Below, one piece after another: positions 26,718 to 35,559 of a DNA stretch of 64,000 nucleotides (the first letter of the stretch is position 1; every line of letters starts with the position of its first letter). Made by a program: the position numbers and the translations under genes. The stretch lies in the NCBI GenBank assembly GCA_030527645.1, contig JAUNAJ010000004.1:1-64000 (forward strand), read 5' to 3'. The DNA is from Lachnospiraceae bacterium. Lineage in GTDB: Bacteria; Bacillota; Clostridia; Lachnospirales; Lachnospiraceae. The notes beneath the pieces are model-generated. The model saw only the letters and a list, made by a program, of their open reading frames with translations, ran no database searches and was not told the DNA's origin.

Positions 26718-26744
26718 TTGATTACCCCTTTCTGTTCGATTCCA

Positions 26745-29700
26745 TTATTCATCAATGTCATCAAAAGATTCATCCACATCATCGAAATCATCTGCCGGTT
26801 CTGTGTTCTCTTCAACATCAACCAGCTCTTCACCCTGGAACTCCTGTTTGGAGAATCCATATGCGCCGTAAGACTCTTCATCACGATCTCTGTTGTAACG
26901 ATCGCCCTCGATAATGTTTCGCAAGTTTGTCTCACCATAATCTGCAGACTCCATGATTTCCACCTCAGTACCATCCTCACCGAGCACTCGAACATCCAGA
27001 CCAAGGGACTGAAGCTCTTTCAGCAGTACTTTGAAGGATTCAGGAATACCCGGCTCAGGAATATTCTCACCCTTAATGATTGCCTCATAGGTCTTCACAC
27101 GACCGACCACATCATCGGATTTAACAGTCAGGATTTCCTGCAGAGTATAGGAAGCACCATATGCCTCCAGTGCCCAAACCTCCATTTCTCCGAAACGCTG
27201 TCCGCCGAACTGTGCCTTACCGCCCAGAGGCTGCTGCGTTACAAGGGAGTAGGGACCGGTCGAACGTGCATGAATCTTATCGTCTACCAGATGATGCAGT
27301 TTCAGATAGTGCATGTGTCCGATGGTCGTCGGGCTGTCAAAAGGTTCTCCGGTACGTCCGTCACGCAGCTGAACCTTACCGTCTCTGGAAATCGGAACTC
27401 CCTTCCACAGCTCCCTGTGGTCCTTGTTCTCATCCAGATATTCATATACTTCCGGAAGAAGATCTTCTTTGTATTTTGCAGAGAAGTCACTCCAGGACAT
27501 ATTTACATAGTCATTCGCCAATTCCAGTGTATCCTGGATATCCAGCTCATTGGCACCATCAAATACCGGTGTCGCAATATTGAAACCGAGAGCCTTTGCC
27601 GCAAGAGAAAGGTGGATTTCCAGCACCTGTCCGATATTCATACGAGATGGTACACCCAGAGGGTTCAGCACGATATCCAGCGGGCGTCCGTTTGGAAGGA
27701 ACGGCATATCCTCAACAGGAAGGACACGGGAAACTACACCCTTATTACCATGACGGCCGGCCATCTTATCTCCTACAGAGATTTTTCTCTTCTGGGCAAT
27801 GTAGATACGAACAGCCTGGTTTACACCCGGTGAAAGCTCATCGCCATTCTCACGTGTAAATACCTTTGCATCTACAACGATACCGTATTCTCCGTGTGGA
27901 ACCTTCAGAGAGGTGTCACGTACCTCCCGGGCCTTTTCTCCGAAGATGGCACGAAGCAGTCTCTCCTCTGCAGTCAGCTCAGTCTCTCCCTTAGGCGTTA
28001 CCTTGCCGACGAGAATATCTCCTGCACGAACCTCTGCACCAATGCGGATGATGCCTCGCTCATCCAGATCCTTCAGTGCATCATCGCCCACACCCGGAAC
28101 ATCCTTTGTGATCTCCTCCGGTCCAAGCTTTGTATCACGAGCCTCTGCCTCATATTCTTCAATATGAATGGATGTATACACATCATCCTGCACAAGGCGT
28201 TCGCTGAGGAGAACCGCATCCTCATAGTTATAGCCTTCCCAGGTCATAAATCCGATCAAAGGATTCTTGCCCAGTGCCAGCTCTCCCTGAGAAGTGGAAG
28301 GACCGTCTGCTATGACAGATCCTGCCTCTACATGCTCTCCCTTCAGGACAATAGGGCGCTGGTTATAGCAGTTGCTCTGGTTGCTTCGCATAAATTTTGT
28401 CAGTCGGTAAGCATCCTTTGTTCCGTCCTCATTATCCATACGGATTTCCTTGGAAGAAACATAGGTAATGGTGCCGGATTTCTTTGCTACCACGCATACT
28501 CCGGAATCAATCGCTGTCTTTGCCTCCATACCGGTTCCTACTACAGGAGCATCAGTAAACAGAAGCGGTACCGCCTGACGCTGCATGTTGGATCCCATCA
28601 GCGCACGGTTCGCATCATCGTTCTGAAGGAACGGAATCAGTGCGGTTGCAACCGAGAACACCATCTTAGGAGATACATCCATGTATTCAAACATATGACG
28701 CTCATACTCCTGAGTCTCATCCAGATAACGTCCGGATACATTCTTATGAATGAAATGTCCTTCTGCGTCCAGCGGCTCATTTGCCTGTGCCACATGGAAA
28801 TTATCCTCTTCATCAGCTGTCATGTAAACAACTTCATCGGTTACAACAGGATTCATCGGATCCGTACGGTCAATCTTACGATACGGTGCTTCTACAAATC
28901 CATATCCATTGATACGTGCATAGGATGCCAGAGAGTTGATCAGACCGATGTTCGGTCCCTCAGGAGTCTCGATCGGACACATTCTTCCGTAATGAGAATA
29001 GTGAACGTCTCGAACCTCGAAGCCTGCACGGTCACGTGATAATCCTCCGGGGCCGAGTGCGGAGAGACGTCTCTTATGAGTCAGCTCACCGAGGGGGTTG
29101 TTCTGATCCATGAACTGCGACAGCTGGGAGGATCCGAAGAATTCCTTTACTGCTGCTGTTACCGGTTTAATATTGATCAGGGACTGCGGAGAGATTGACT
29201 CAATGTCCTGAGTTGTCATTCTCTCCCGAACTACTCTCTCCAGTCGAGACAGACCGATTCTATACTGGTTCTGAAGCAGCTCACCCACAGCACGAATACG
29301 ACGGTTGCCAAGATGATCGATATCGTCACTGCTGCCAATTCCGTATTCCAGGTGCATATTATAGTTTACAGAAGCAAAGATATCCTCTTTTGTGATGTGC
29401 TTTGGAATCAGTTCAGCGATACGAGTGCTCACCTGCTCCTTCTGCTCCTCGAGATCAGAATATTCATCCAGAATCTTTTCCAATACAGGATAGTATACTT
29501 CCTCAGTTACTCCGACCTCCTCCGGGTCCACATCCATCCATTTTGTAATGTCAACCATCATATTGGACAGAACCTTCACCGGACGTTCCTGCTCCTCTAC
29601 ACGAATCCATACATAGGGAACCGCCTGGTACTGGATTGCCTCTGCAATTTCTCTTGTAAGAACAGTACCTGCCTCTGCAAGGATTTCTCCTGTAACCGGG

Positions 29701-30599
29701 CTTACTGCATCCTCAGCCAGTACCTGTCCGCGAAGACGGTTGCGGAAGGAAAGTTTCTTATTAAATTTATATCGGCCGACTTTGGCAAGATCATAGCGGC
29801 GTGCATCAAAGAACATACCGTTGATGAGAGTTTCTGCACTCTCTACTGCCAGAGGCTCGCCCGGTCGGATCTTCTTGTAAAGCTCAAGAAGACCTTCCTG
29901 ATAATTGGTAGAAACGTCTTTTGTAAAGCTTGCCATGATCTTTGGCTCTTCGCCGAACAGCTCTACGATCTCGGAATTTGTCCCAAGACCAAGGGCACGA
30001 AGAAGAACGGTGATCGGTACTTTTCTTGTTCTGTCTACACGTACATAGAACACATCGTTGGAATCGGTCTCATACTCAAGCCACGCACCACGATTGGGAA
30101 TAACCGTGCTGGAATACAGAGTTTTACCTATTTTATCATGGGCAATTCCATAGTAGATTCCTGGAGAACGAACCAGCTGGCTGACGATTACACGTTCTGC
30201 ACCGTTGATTACAAATGTTCCGGTCTCGGTCATCAGCGGAAGATCTCCCATAAAGATCTCATGCTCAGTGATTTCATCCTTTTCTCTATTAAAGAGACGT
30301 ACCTTTACTTTCAGCGGTGCTGCGTATGTAGCATCTCTCTGCTTGCATTCTTCGATGGAATACTTTACGTCATCCCTGCACAGTGCAAAGTTTACAAATT
30401 CCAGGCTGAGTTTTCCTGCATAATCCTGAATCGGGGAGATATCAGCGAAAACCTCCTTCATTCCTTCATTCAGGAACCAGTTGTAGGAGTCCTTCTGTAC
30501 CTCGATCAGATTGGGCATTTCCAAAACTTCTTTCTGTCTCTGGTAACTCATTCGCATACTTCTTCCGGTGGCAATCGGACGTATTCTGTTTTTCTCCAT
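26745..30599 (-). CDS. rpoB: RNA polymerase beta subunit RpoB
   Basis: A 1284-residue subunit. The rifampicin-binding region [20 protein letters not shown] and the following [10 protein letters not shown] are wild-type in form, so no resistance change is visible there. The conserved [13 protein letters not shown] loop is present. The ATG at 30599 is chosen over an in-frame start at 30689 because AAGGGGTG lies about 8 bases upstream and the protein then begins [20 protein letters not shown]. The C-terminus has an acidic tail ([15 protein letters not shown]). First gene of rpoBC, expressed from its own promoter directly downstream of ftsZ; rplJ-rplL are absent. Confidence 0.98.
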   Translation of the reverse strand: MEKNRIRPIATGRSMRMSYQRQKEVLEMPNLIEVQKDSYNWFLNEGMKEVFADISPIQDYAGKLSLEFVNFALCRDDVKYSIEECKQRDATYAAPLKVKVRLFNREKDEITEHEIFMGDLPLMTETGTFVINGAERVIVSQLVRSPGIYYGIAHDKIGKTLYSSTVIPNRGAWLEYETDSNDVFYVRVDRTRKVPITVLLRALGLGTNSEIVELFGEEPKIMASFTKDVSTNYQEGLLELYKKIRPGEPLAVESAETLINGMFFDARRYDLAKVGRYKFNKKLSFRNRLRGQVLAEDAVSPVTGEILAEAGTVLTREIAEAIQYQAVPYVWIRVEEQERPVKVLSNMMVDITKWMDVDPEEVGVTEEVYYPVLEKILDEYSDLEEQKEQVSTRIAELIPKHITKEDIFASVNYNMHLEYGIGSSDDIDHLGNRRIRAVGELLQNQYRIGLSRLERVVRERMTTQDIESISPQSLINIKPVTAAVKEFFGSSQLSQFMDQNNPLGELTHKRRLSALGPGGLSRDRAGFEVRDVHYSHYGRMCPIETPEGPNIGLINSLASYARINGYGFVEAPYRKIDRTDPMNPVVTDEVVYMTADEEDNFHVAQANEPLDAEGHFIHKNVSGRYLDETQEYERHMFEYMDVSPKMVFSVATALIPFLQNDDANRALMGSNMQRQAVPLLFTDAPVVGTGMEAKTAIDSGVCVVAKKSGTITYVSSKEIRMDNEDGTKDAYRLTKFMRSNQSNCYNQRPIVLKGEHVEAGSVIADGPSTSQGELALGKNPLIGFMTWEGYNYEDAVLLSERLVQDDVYTSIHIEEYEAEARDTKLGPEEITKDVPGVGDDALKDLDERGIIRIGAEVRAGDILVGKVTPKGETELTAEERLLRAIFGEKAREVRDTSLKVPHGEYGIVVDAKVFTRENGDELSPGVNQAVRIYIAQKRKISVGDKMAGRHGNKGVVSRVLPVEDMPFLPNGRPLDIVLNPLGVPSRMNIGQVLEIHLSLAAKALGFNIATPVFDGANELDIQDTLELANDYVNMSWSDFSAKYKEDLLPEVYEYLDENKDHRELWKGVPISRDGKVQLRDGRTGEPFDSPTTIGHMHYLKLHHLVDDKIHARSTGPYSLVTQQPLGGKAQFGGQRFGEMEVWALEAYGASYTLQEILTVKSDDVVGRVKTYEAIIKGENIPEPGIPESFKVLLKELQSLGLDVRVLGEDGTEVEIMESADYGETNLRNIIEGDRYNRDRDEESYGAYGFSKQEFQGEELVDVEENTEPADDFDDVDESFDDIDE

Positions 30600-30643
30600 T
30601 GACGTTTCACCCCTTGTATATATAATAAAATTATGATGTGCGG

Positions 30644-30673
30644 GTCTGCAGGATGTTTCACCCTTCTGCAGAC
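30644..30673 (-). promoter_or_regulatory. Hairpin in the rpoB leader carrying a copy of the ribosome-binding region
   Basis: GTCTGCAG (30644-30651) and CTGCAGAC (30666-30673) form an 8-bp stem; the loop on the minus strand reads AAGGGTGAAACATC, very like AAGGGGTGAAACGTC just before the rpoB ATG. Confidence 0.45.
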
Positions 30674-30704
30674 GGGCATATCTATCCATAATAGTGCATT
30701 TTTT

Positions 30705-30733
30705 ACTGTAGCATTTTCAAGTCTGTCTGTCAA
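30705..30733 (-). promoter_or_regulatory. Promoter of rpoB-rpoC
   Basis: On the minus strand TTGACA (30728-30733) and TACAGT (30705-30710), spacer 17 bases, leaving a leader of about 100 bases. Confidence 0.85.
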
Positions 30734-30734
30734 G

Positions 30735-30764
30735 CAAAAAAGGAACAGCCATCGGATGTTCCTT
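30735..30764 (-). terminator. Second terminator after ftsZ
   Basis: On the minus strand AAGGAACA and TGTTCCTT pair around a 9-base loop, followed by six T. Together with 30778-30809 it forms a tandem stop ahead of the rpoB promoter. Confidence 0.8.
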
Positions 30765-30777
30765 AAAGACAGATAAC

Positions 30778-30809
30778 AAAAAAACTCCGCAATCTATGCG
30801 GAGTTTTTT
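30778..30809 (-). terminator. Terminator of ftsZ
   Basis: AAAAAACTCCGCA and TGCGGAGTTTTTT form a long stem around a short loop with a T-run on the minus strand, about 30 bases after ftsZ. Confidence 0.93.
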
Positions 30810-30840
30810 CTGTGCTGTATGACACCGGCAAACTGAACCA

Positions 30841-31995
30841 TTACTTTTTCTGTCTCAGAAAATCCGGAATCTGGATATCTTTCTTCTGTACATTACTGTT
30901 TACCGGTGCAGTTTTCGGCATCTGGTAAGCAGGTCTTGCAGTATTGGATGACGCAGACTGCGCAGAAGCAGGCATCTGATAGGAAGGCACTGTACCTGCT
31001 GCAGGTGCCTTCTCCTTTTTCGGTTCAACCGCAACGGGCTCTGAAACATCCTCCAGACCTGTAGCGATAACGGTGATCCGCGCATAATCCGGAATTGTCT
31101 CATCGTACATGGCACCAAAGATAATATTCGTATCTTCACCTGCAAGATTCTGTACATAGGTTGCTGCATCATTTGCATCCATCAAACTGATATCACCGGA
31201 AATATTAATGATCACATGACTTGCGCCGGCAATAGTAGTCTCAAGCAGCGGACTGAAGACTGCCTGCTGAACTGCCTCCAGCGCCTTATCGTCTCCCTTT
31301 GCCTCACCGATACCGATATGTGCAATACCCTTATCGGTCATTACGGTCTGAACATCCGCGAAGTCAAGGTTGATCAGCGCCGGCAGGTTGATCAGATCCG
31401 TGATTCCCTGAACAGCCTGCTGCAGAACCTCATCTGCTTTCTTAAGGGCTTCCGGCATGGTTGTTCTGCGGTCAACAATCTCAAGCAGCTTGTCATTCGG
31501 AATCACGATCAGGGTATCTACATTTTCTTTCAGTTTATCAATACCTGTCATGGCATTTGCCATACGGGCTTTTGCTTCAAAACGGAAAGGCTTTGTAACA
31601 ACACCAACGGTCAGAATTCCCATCTCCTTTGCAAGACCGGCAACTACCGGTGCAGCACCTGTTCCGGTTCCACCGCCCATTCCGCAGGTAACAAATACCA
31701 TGTCCGCACCTTCCATAAGTGCTCTCAGTTCATCAATACTCTCCTCTGCAGCTTTCTGACCTACCTCAGGTTTTGCTCCTGCCCCGAGACCCTTTGTTAT
31801 TTTCTCACCAATCTGAAGAATTGTAGGAGCCTTGCTCAGAGTAAGAGCCTGTTTATCAGTATTAACTCCGATGAATTCTACTCCACCGATCGTTTCTTCT
31901 ACCATTCGATTCACAGCATTGTTGCCGGCACCACCGACACCAACGACAATAATTCTTGCAGAAGACTCTGCCTCATTTGTCATAATCTCTAACAA
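30841..31995 (-). CDS. ftsZ: Cell division protein FtsZ
   Basis: A 384-residue tubulin homologue that polymerises with GTP into the division ring. The tubulin signature [10 protein letters not shown] is present, the N-terminal GTPase motif is [15 protein letters not shown], and the C-terminal tail [12 protein letters not shown] matches the conserved peptide that binds FtsA, SepF or ZapD-type partners. A variable Pro/Ala/Ser linker precedes the tail. The start is TTG at 31995, because AGGAGG lies 8 bases upstream whereas the next ATG (31983) is 20 bases away. Last gene of the dcw cluster, with its own promoter and double terminator. ftsA is absent from this position. Confidence 0.97.
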   Translation of the reverse strand: MLEIMTNEAESSARIIVVGVGGAGNNAVNRMVEETIGGVEFIGVNTDKQALTLSKAPTILQIGEKITKGLGAGAKPEVGQKAAEESIDELRALMEGADMVFVTCGMGGGTGTGAAPVVAGLAKEMGILTVGVVTKPFRFEAKARMANAMTGIDKLKENVDTLIVIPNDKLLEIVDRRTTMPEALKKADEVLQQAVQGITDLINLPALINLDFADVQTVMTDKGIAHIGIGEAKGDDKALEAVQQAVFSPLLETTIAGASHVIINISGDISLMDANDAATYVQNLAGEDTNIIFGAMYDETIPDYARITVIATGLEDVSEPVAVEPKKEKAPAAGTVPSYQMPASAQSASSNTARPAYQMPKTAPVNSNVQKKDIQIPDFLRQKK

Positions 31996-32070
31996 AATGA
32001 TTCCTCCTTATATAGAAACAACTGTCTTATTTCACGTGTTTGAACCTTATTTTTTTAAACACTTATTGAT

Positions 32071-32099
32071 ATGATAGCTCGATTTATTTGATTTAGCAA
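32071..32099 (-). promoter_or_regulatory. Promoter of ftsZ
   Basis: On the minus strand TTGCTA (32094-32099) and TATCAT (32071-32076), spacer 17 bases, in the 133-base gap between divIB and ftsZ. A GTGTTT/AAACAC hairpin follows in the leader. Confidence 0.65.
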
Positions 32100-32128
32100 C
32101 AATTTTTTTAATTCTGCCGTTTCGCTTA

Positions 32129-33067
32129 CTAATCCTCTTCAAACACAATATTGATGGTATCACCGGTAAACTCTTCGAGATGAAGAACTCCCGAACGCTC
32201 TGTCAGCTTCGGAAGGATTGCTGCGAGTCTTGTGATTTTTTCCTCCAGATCGCTGTCCGTTCCCAACGCTGCCCTGACCGTTCCATAGTAAAGGGACATC
32301 TCTTTCTCATTTTTTTCATTTTCTGTAATCAACACATAATCCGGATAGATCTTATATTTATCGATCATCTTTGTAAGCGACTGAATTGTATTAAAGATTA
32401 CCGAATCACTAACCGGAAGTCTCTGTCCCTCCTCTACAGGAGAAACTTCCAGTCCTGTGACCAGAGGCACATCTGCGAGATCCGGATTAAATTCCTGTAT
32501 ATTCTCCTTTACCGCTTCTAATTCGTTTTCATCCGCTTCTGCAGATTCTTCCGAAGCGATTTCGCCGATTTCTGCGGACTCTTCTGATTCAGACTGCACT
32601 TCTGTCTCCTGAACGCCTTCTGCAGACTCCAGCTTCAACTGTGCTGTTTCCTCTGCTGACATGATTTCCAGGACAATTCCGTTATGATCAAAATAAAAAT
32701 CCACATCATTAAGGCGCACAAAGCCAACTGCCTTCTGCTCGTTCACGTGAAGCCGGATCTCGTTGCGGTTTTTCACTTCCACTTCCACGCTTTCCATGAA
32801 GCGAACATCCTGAAGATCTGCCTTTCTTCGTAAAATACGAAGCAGTGCAGAATTTCTCGTCCAAAATTCCGGAAGGGTCATCTCTATAATTTCCTGATCC
32901 GTATAGTTCTTTCCGCTGTTCCCCACTACTTCAATGGAATTCACATGAAACAAGCCCCAGAAAAGTATAGCAGCAATCAAAGCTGCTCCGATCCATTCCA
33001 GAATCAACCTTCTTTTTCGAAGCAGCGAAGAGCGGGATTGTTTTTTCACGGATTGTTTTTTCATCAT
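32129..33067 (-). CDS. ftsQ: Cell division protein DivIB/FtsQ
   Basis: A 312-residue bitopic membrane protein of the divisome. A basic cytoplasmic N-terminus (KKQSVKKQSRSSLLRKRR) precedes a membrane segment near 25-42, then a POTRA domain near 45-115 (HVNSIEVVGNSGKNYTDQEI) and a beta domain to the end. An acidic Glu/Ser-rich insertion (about 150-195, SEESAEIGEIASEESAEADE) interrupts the external part and is not typical of the family. With FtsL and FtsB/DivIC it links the ring to wall synthesis. Between murD and ftsZ on the same strand. Confidence 0.88.
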   Translation of the reverse strand: MMKKQSVKKQSRSSLLRKRRLILEWIGAALIAAILFWGLFHVNSIEVVGNSGKNYTDQEIIEMTLPEFWTRNSALLRILRRKADLQDVRFMESVEVEVKNRNEIRLHVNEQKAVGFVRLNDVDFYFDHNGIVLEIMSAEETAQLKLESAEGVQETEVQSESEESAEIGEIASEESAEADENELEAVKENIQEFNPDLADVPLVTGLEVSPVEEGQRLPVSDSVIFNTIQSLTKMIDKYKIYPDYVLITENEKNEKEMSLYYGTVRAALGTDSDLEEKITRLAAILPKLTERSGVLHLEEFTGDTINIVFEED

Positions 33068-33143
33068 GAATCTCCCTCAGGCATTCGTATTTCACTTTTG
33101 TGATTCTCTGCCGATCCGTTTTGTCCCCTGCATGCAGCCGTAC

Positions 33144-34502
33144 TTACATTTTCCGCACCAGTTCCCGAAATACATCTCCGCGCTGCTCATAATTGTCAAA
33201 CTGTCCCCAGCTTGCACAGGCAGGTGACAGAAGCACTGCATCTCCTGTTTCCGCAAGAAGTTTACAGGTTTCCACTGCCTCTTCCAAATTTTCACGAAGC
33301 AGGATCCTATCATTCGGGAATCCGCAGTTTCTTGCAGTTTCAGCAATTTTTTCCTTTGTCTGGCCAATCAGTACCAGATATCTGACTTTTCCGTCAAAGG
33401 AACGGATCCACTCCTCATAGGATGACTGTTTATCGTAGCCTCCTCCAATCAGGATCGTGGGGCGGTTCATGGCCTGAATTCCCTTGATTGCAGCATCAGG
33501 ATTGGTCCCCTTTGAATCATTGTAATATTTTACTCCGGCTTTCTCATCTATATATTCGATACGATGAGCAACACCTCTGAATCTACAGATTGTTCTCACA
33601 ATGCTGTCCGTCGGAACTCCTGCATGAAGTGCCATTGCTGCCGCACACATGATATTTTCATAGTTGTGCAGTCCCAGCAGATGAAGGTCATCCGTCTTTA
33701 CAAGGAGCTGATCCTTTCCGGCATCAGCAATCCTGATCTCGCCGGCTTGATAATAGATTCCTTCATCCAAAGCACGCCGGCTTGAGAAGTATATCACCTT
33801 TGCTCGAACAGATGAACCGAATTCCCGCAGCACAGGATCCTCATAATTCAGAACGCAGAAATCCCTTTCCGTCTGGTTTTCTGTGATCAGTTCCTTCACC
33901 CGAATATATTCCTCCATGGTATGATGACGATTCAGATGATCCTCTGTAATATTCGTAATGCAGGACACCTCCGGATGGAATGTGCTGATTGTTTCCAGCT
34001 GAAAACTGGAAATCTCCGCTACTGTTACTGCCTTCTCTGTCATCAGCGGTGCGGCATCCGTATAGGGATTTCCGATATTTCCGACTACATAGACCTCCGG
34101 ATAATAATCCTTCATAATCTCCCCAAGAAGGGTTGTGACAGTGGTTTTACCATTTGTTCCGGTTATAGCAAGTACTCTGCCTTTCCCTACTCTGAAGGCA
34201 AGTTCTACCTCACCCCAGATCGGTATTCCGACTTTCTTAAAAAGTTCCACCACGGGGAGGTCACAGGGTACACCGGGACTCATAATTACCAGCTCAAGGC
34301 CTGCCAGTTTTTCCTCCGGAAATGCTCCGAGTATGATCTCTGTCTCTTTATCTTCCAGCTGATCAAGAATATCGGCAGGATCGAGTCCGTCATTGCCGTC
34401 ATATAATACCGGTTTTGCCCCCAGGGCAGAGAGCAGTGATGCAGCTCCGATTCCGCTCTTTCCCGAGCCAAACACCAGAACTTTTTTTCCTGTCCATTCC
34501 AT
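33144..34502 (-). CDS. murD: UDP-N-acetylmuramoyl-L-alanine--D-glutamate ligase MurD
   Basis: A 452-residue cytoplasmic Mur ligase adding D-glutamate to UDP-MurNAc-L-alanine. The N-terminal loop FGSGKSGIGA (11-20), the ATP P-loop GTNGKTT (115-121), and central ENITEDHLNRH-like and YYNDSKGTNPDA motifs are present; length is normal. Between mraY and divIB. In many relatives ftsW and murG follow murD, but only 76 bases separate it from divIB here. Confidence 0.96.
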   Translation of the reverse strand: MEWTGKKVLVFGSGKSGIGAASLLSALGAKPVLYDGNDGLDPADILDQLEDKETEIILGAFPEEKLAGLELVIMSPGVPCDLPVVELFKKVGIPIWGEVELAFRVGKGRVLAITGTNGKTTVTTLLGEIMKDYYPEVYVVGNIGNPYTDAAPLMTEKAVTVAEISSFQLETISTFHPEVSCITNITEDHLNRHHTMEEYIRVKELITENQTERDFCVLNYEDPVLREFGSSVRAKVIYFSSRRALDEGIYYQAGEIRIADAGKDQLLVKTDDLHLLGLHNYENIMCAAAMALHAGVPTDSIVRTICRFRGVAHRIEYIDEKAGVKYYNDSKGTNPDAAIKGIQAMNRPTILIGGGYDKQSSYEEWIRSFDGKVRYLVLIGQTKEKIAETARNCGFPNDRILLRENLEEAVETCKLLAETGDAVLLSPACASWGQFDNYEQRGDVFRELVRKM

Positions 34503-34548
34503 GACTCATTCTCCTCTCATTATCTTATCTAATGCTCATACAACCTGA

Positions 34549-35505
34549 TTACATTGCATTGCATGCAATGATACAGCACAGAATCGTCACAATGGTAAAC
34601 ACCGTCACAATTCTTGTTTCCGACCAGTCACTCAATTCAAAATGATGATGGATCGGTGTCATCTTAAAGATGCGTTTGCCGTGGGTAAGTTTAAAGTAGC
34701 TTACCTGGAGAACAACCGAGAGAAGTTCTGCAGCATAGATCAATCCGATGACAGGGATAAACAAAGGCATGTTCAGCATGTAAGCGGACGCAGCTACAAA
34801 GCCGCCCAGTGCCAGAGAGCCTGTATCCCCCATGAAGATTTTTGCGGGAAATGCATTGTAGCACAGAAATCCAAGCAGGCCGCCAATTACGGCAAAAGCA
34901 GTCAGTTCAATTCCTGCTCCCTTTGCGACGGAGGCATATGCAAAGAAAAATGCCACTGCCACTGTAACAGAGGATGCCAGGCCGTCCACTCCGTCCGTGA
35001 AATTCACACCATTCACTGTTGCCAGAACAACGATAAACAGAAATGGTACTGCCAGAATTCCGATATTGATCGTTGTTCCTCCTGTAAAGGGTACGATCAG
35101 ATCCAATCTGACATCTGTCTTATTTAACAGCCAGTATACAAAGAGGCAGGTGATCAGAAACTGCAGACCCAGCTTTTGCCAGGCAAGAAGTCCGTCGGAA
35201 TTTTTTTTCACCACCTTCAGATAATCATCCAGAAATCCGACAATACCAAATCCGATGGTCAGGATCAGAATCGGTATGATGTTCGGATAAATTCTGATAT
35301 ACGGCATCGCAACAAGAAGAATCGCAATCAAAAACATTAAGCCGCCCATGGTTGGCGTTCCGGCCTTCAGGAGATGGGACTGTACCCCCTCCTCCCGCTC
35401 AGTATTTCCGAATTTCAGCCTGCGAAGGAAGGGGATCACAAATGGTCCCAGTGCCAGTGTGATTGCAAATGCCGCTCCTAGAGCGATTGCCATATACCAA
35501 TTCAT
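34549..35505 (-). CDS. mraY: Phospho-N-acetylmuramoyl-pentapeptide transferase MraY
   Basis: A 318-residue integral membrane enzyme transferring phospho-MurNAc-pentapeptide to undecaprenyl phosphate, giving lipid I. About ten hydrophobic segments can be counted. The Asp pair of FLDDYLK (93-94), the NFTDGVDGL segment, the GDTGSLALGG motif and the C-terminal HHHFEL are all present. Located between the penicillin-binding protein and murD. Confidence 0.96.
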   Translation of the reverse strand: MNWYMAIALGAAFAITLALGPFVIPFLRRLKFGNTEREEGVQSHLLKAGTPTMGGLMFLIAILLVAMPYIRIYPNIIPILILTIGFGIVGFLDDYLKVVKKNSDGLLAWQKLGLQFLITCLFVYWLLNKTDVRLDLIVPFTGGTTINIGILAVPFLFIVVLATVNGVNFTDGVDGLASSVTVAVAFFFAYASVAKGAGIELTAFAVIGGLLGFLCYNAFPAKIFMGDTGSLALGGFVAASAYMLNMPLFIPVIGLIYAAELLSVVLQVSYFKLTHGKRIFKMTPIHHHFELSDWSETRIVTVFTIVTILCCIIACNAM

Positions 35506-35559
35506 AAATACCTCTTTTCCATACCCCTCAGGAGTATTCTATTTCATCAGACTATCTGC

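Noticed and set aside
24867-30602. Long open frames on the plus strand opposite rpoC and rpoB (up to 483 codons, for example 26382-27833 and 29313-30602)
   Set aside because: They are shadows of the highly biased codon use of rpoBC; they lack ribosome sites and recognisable domains.
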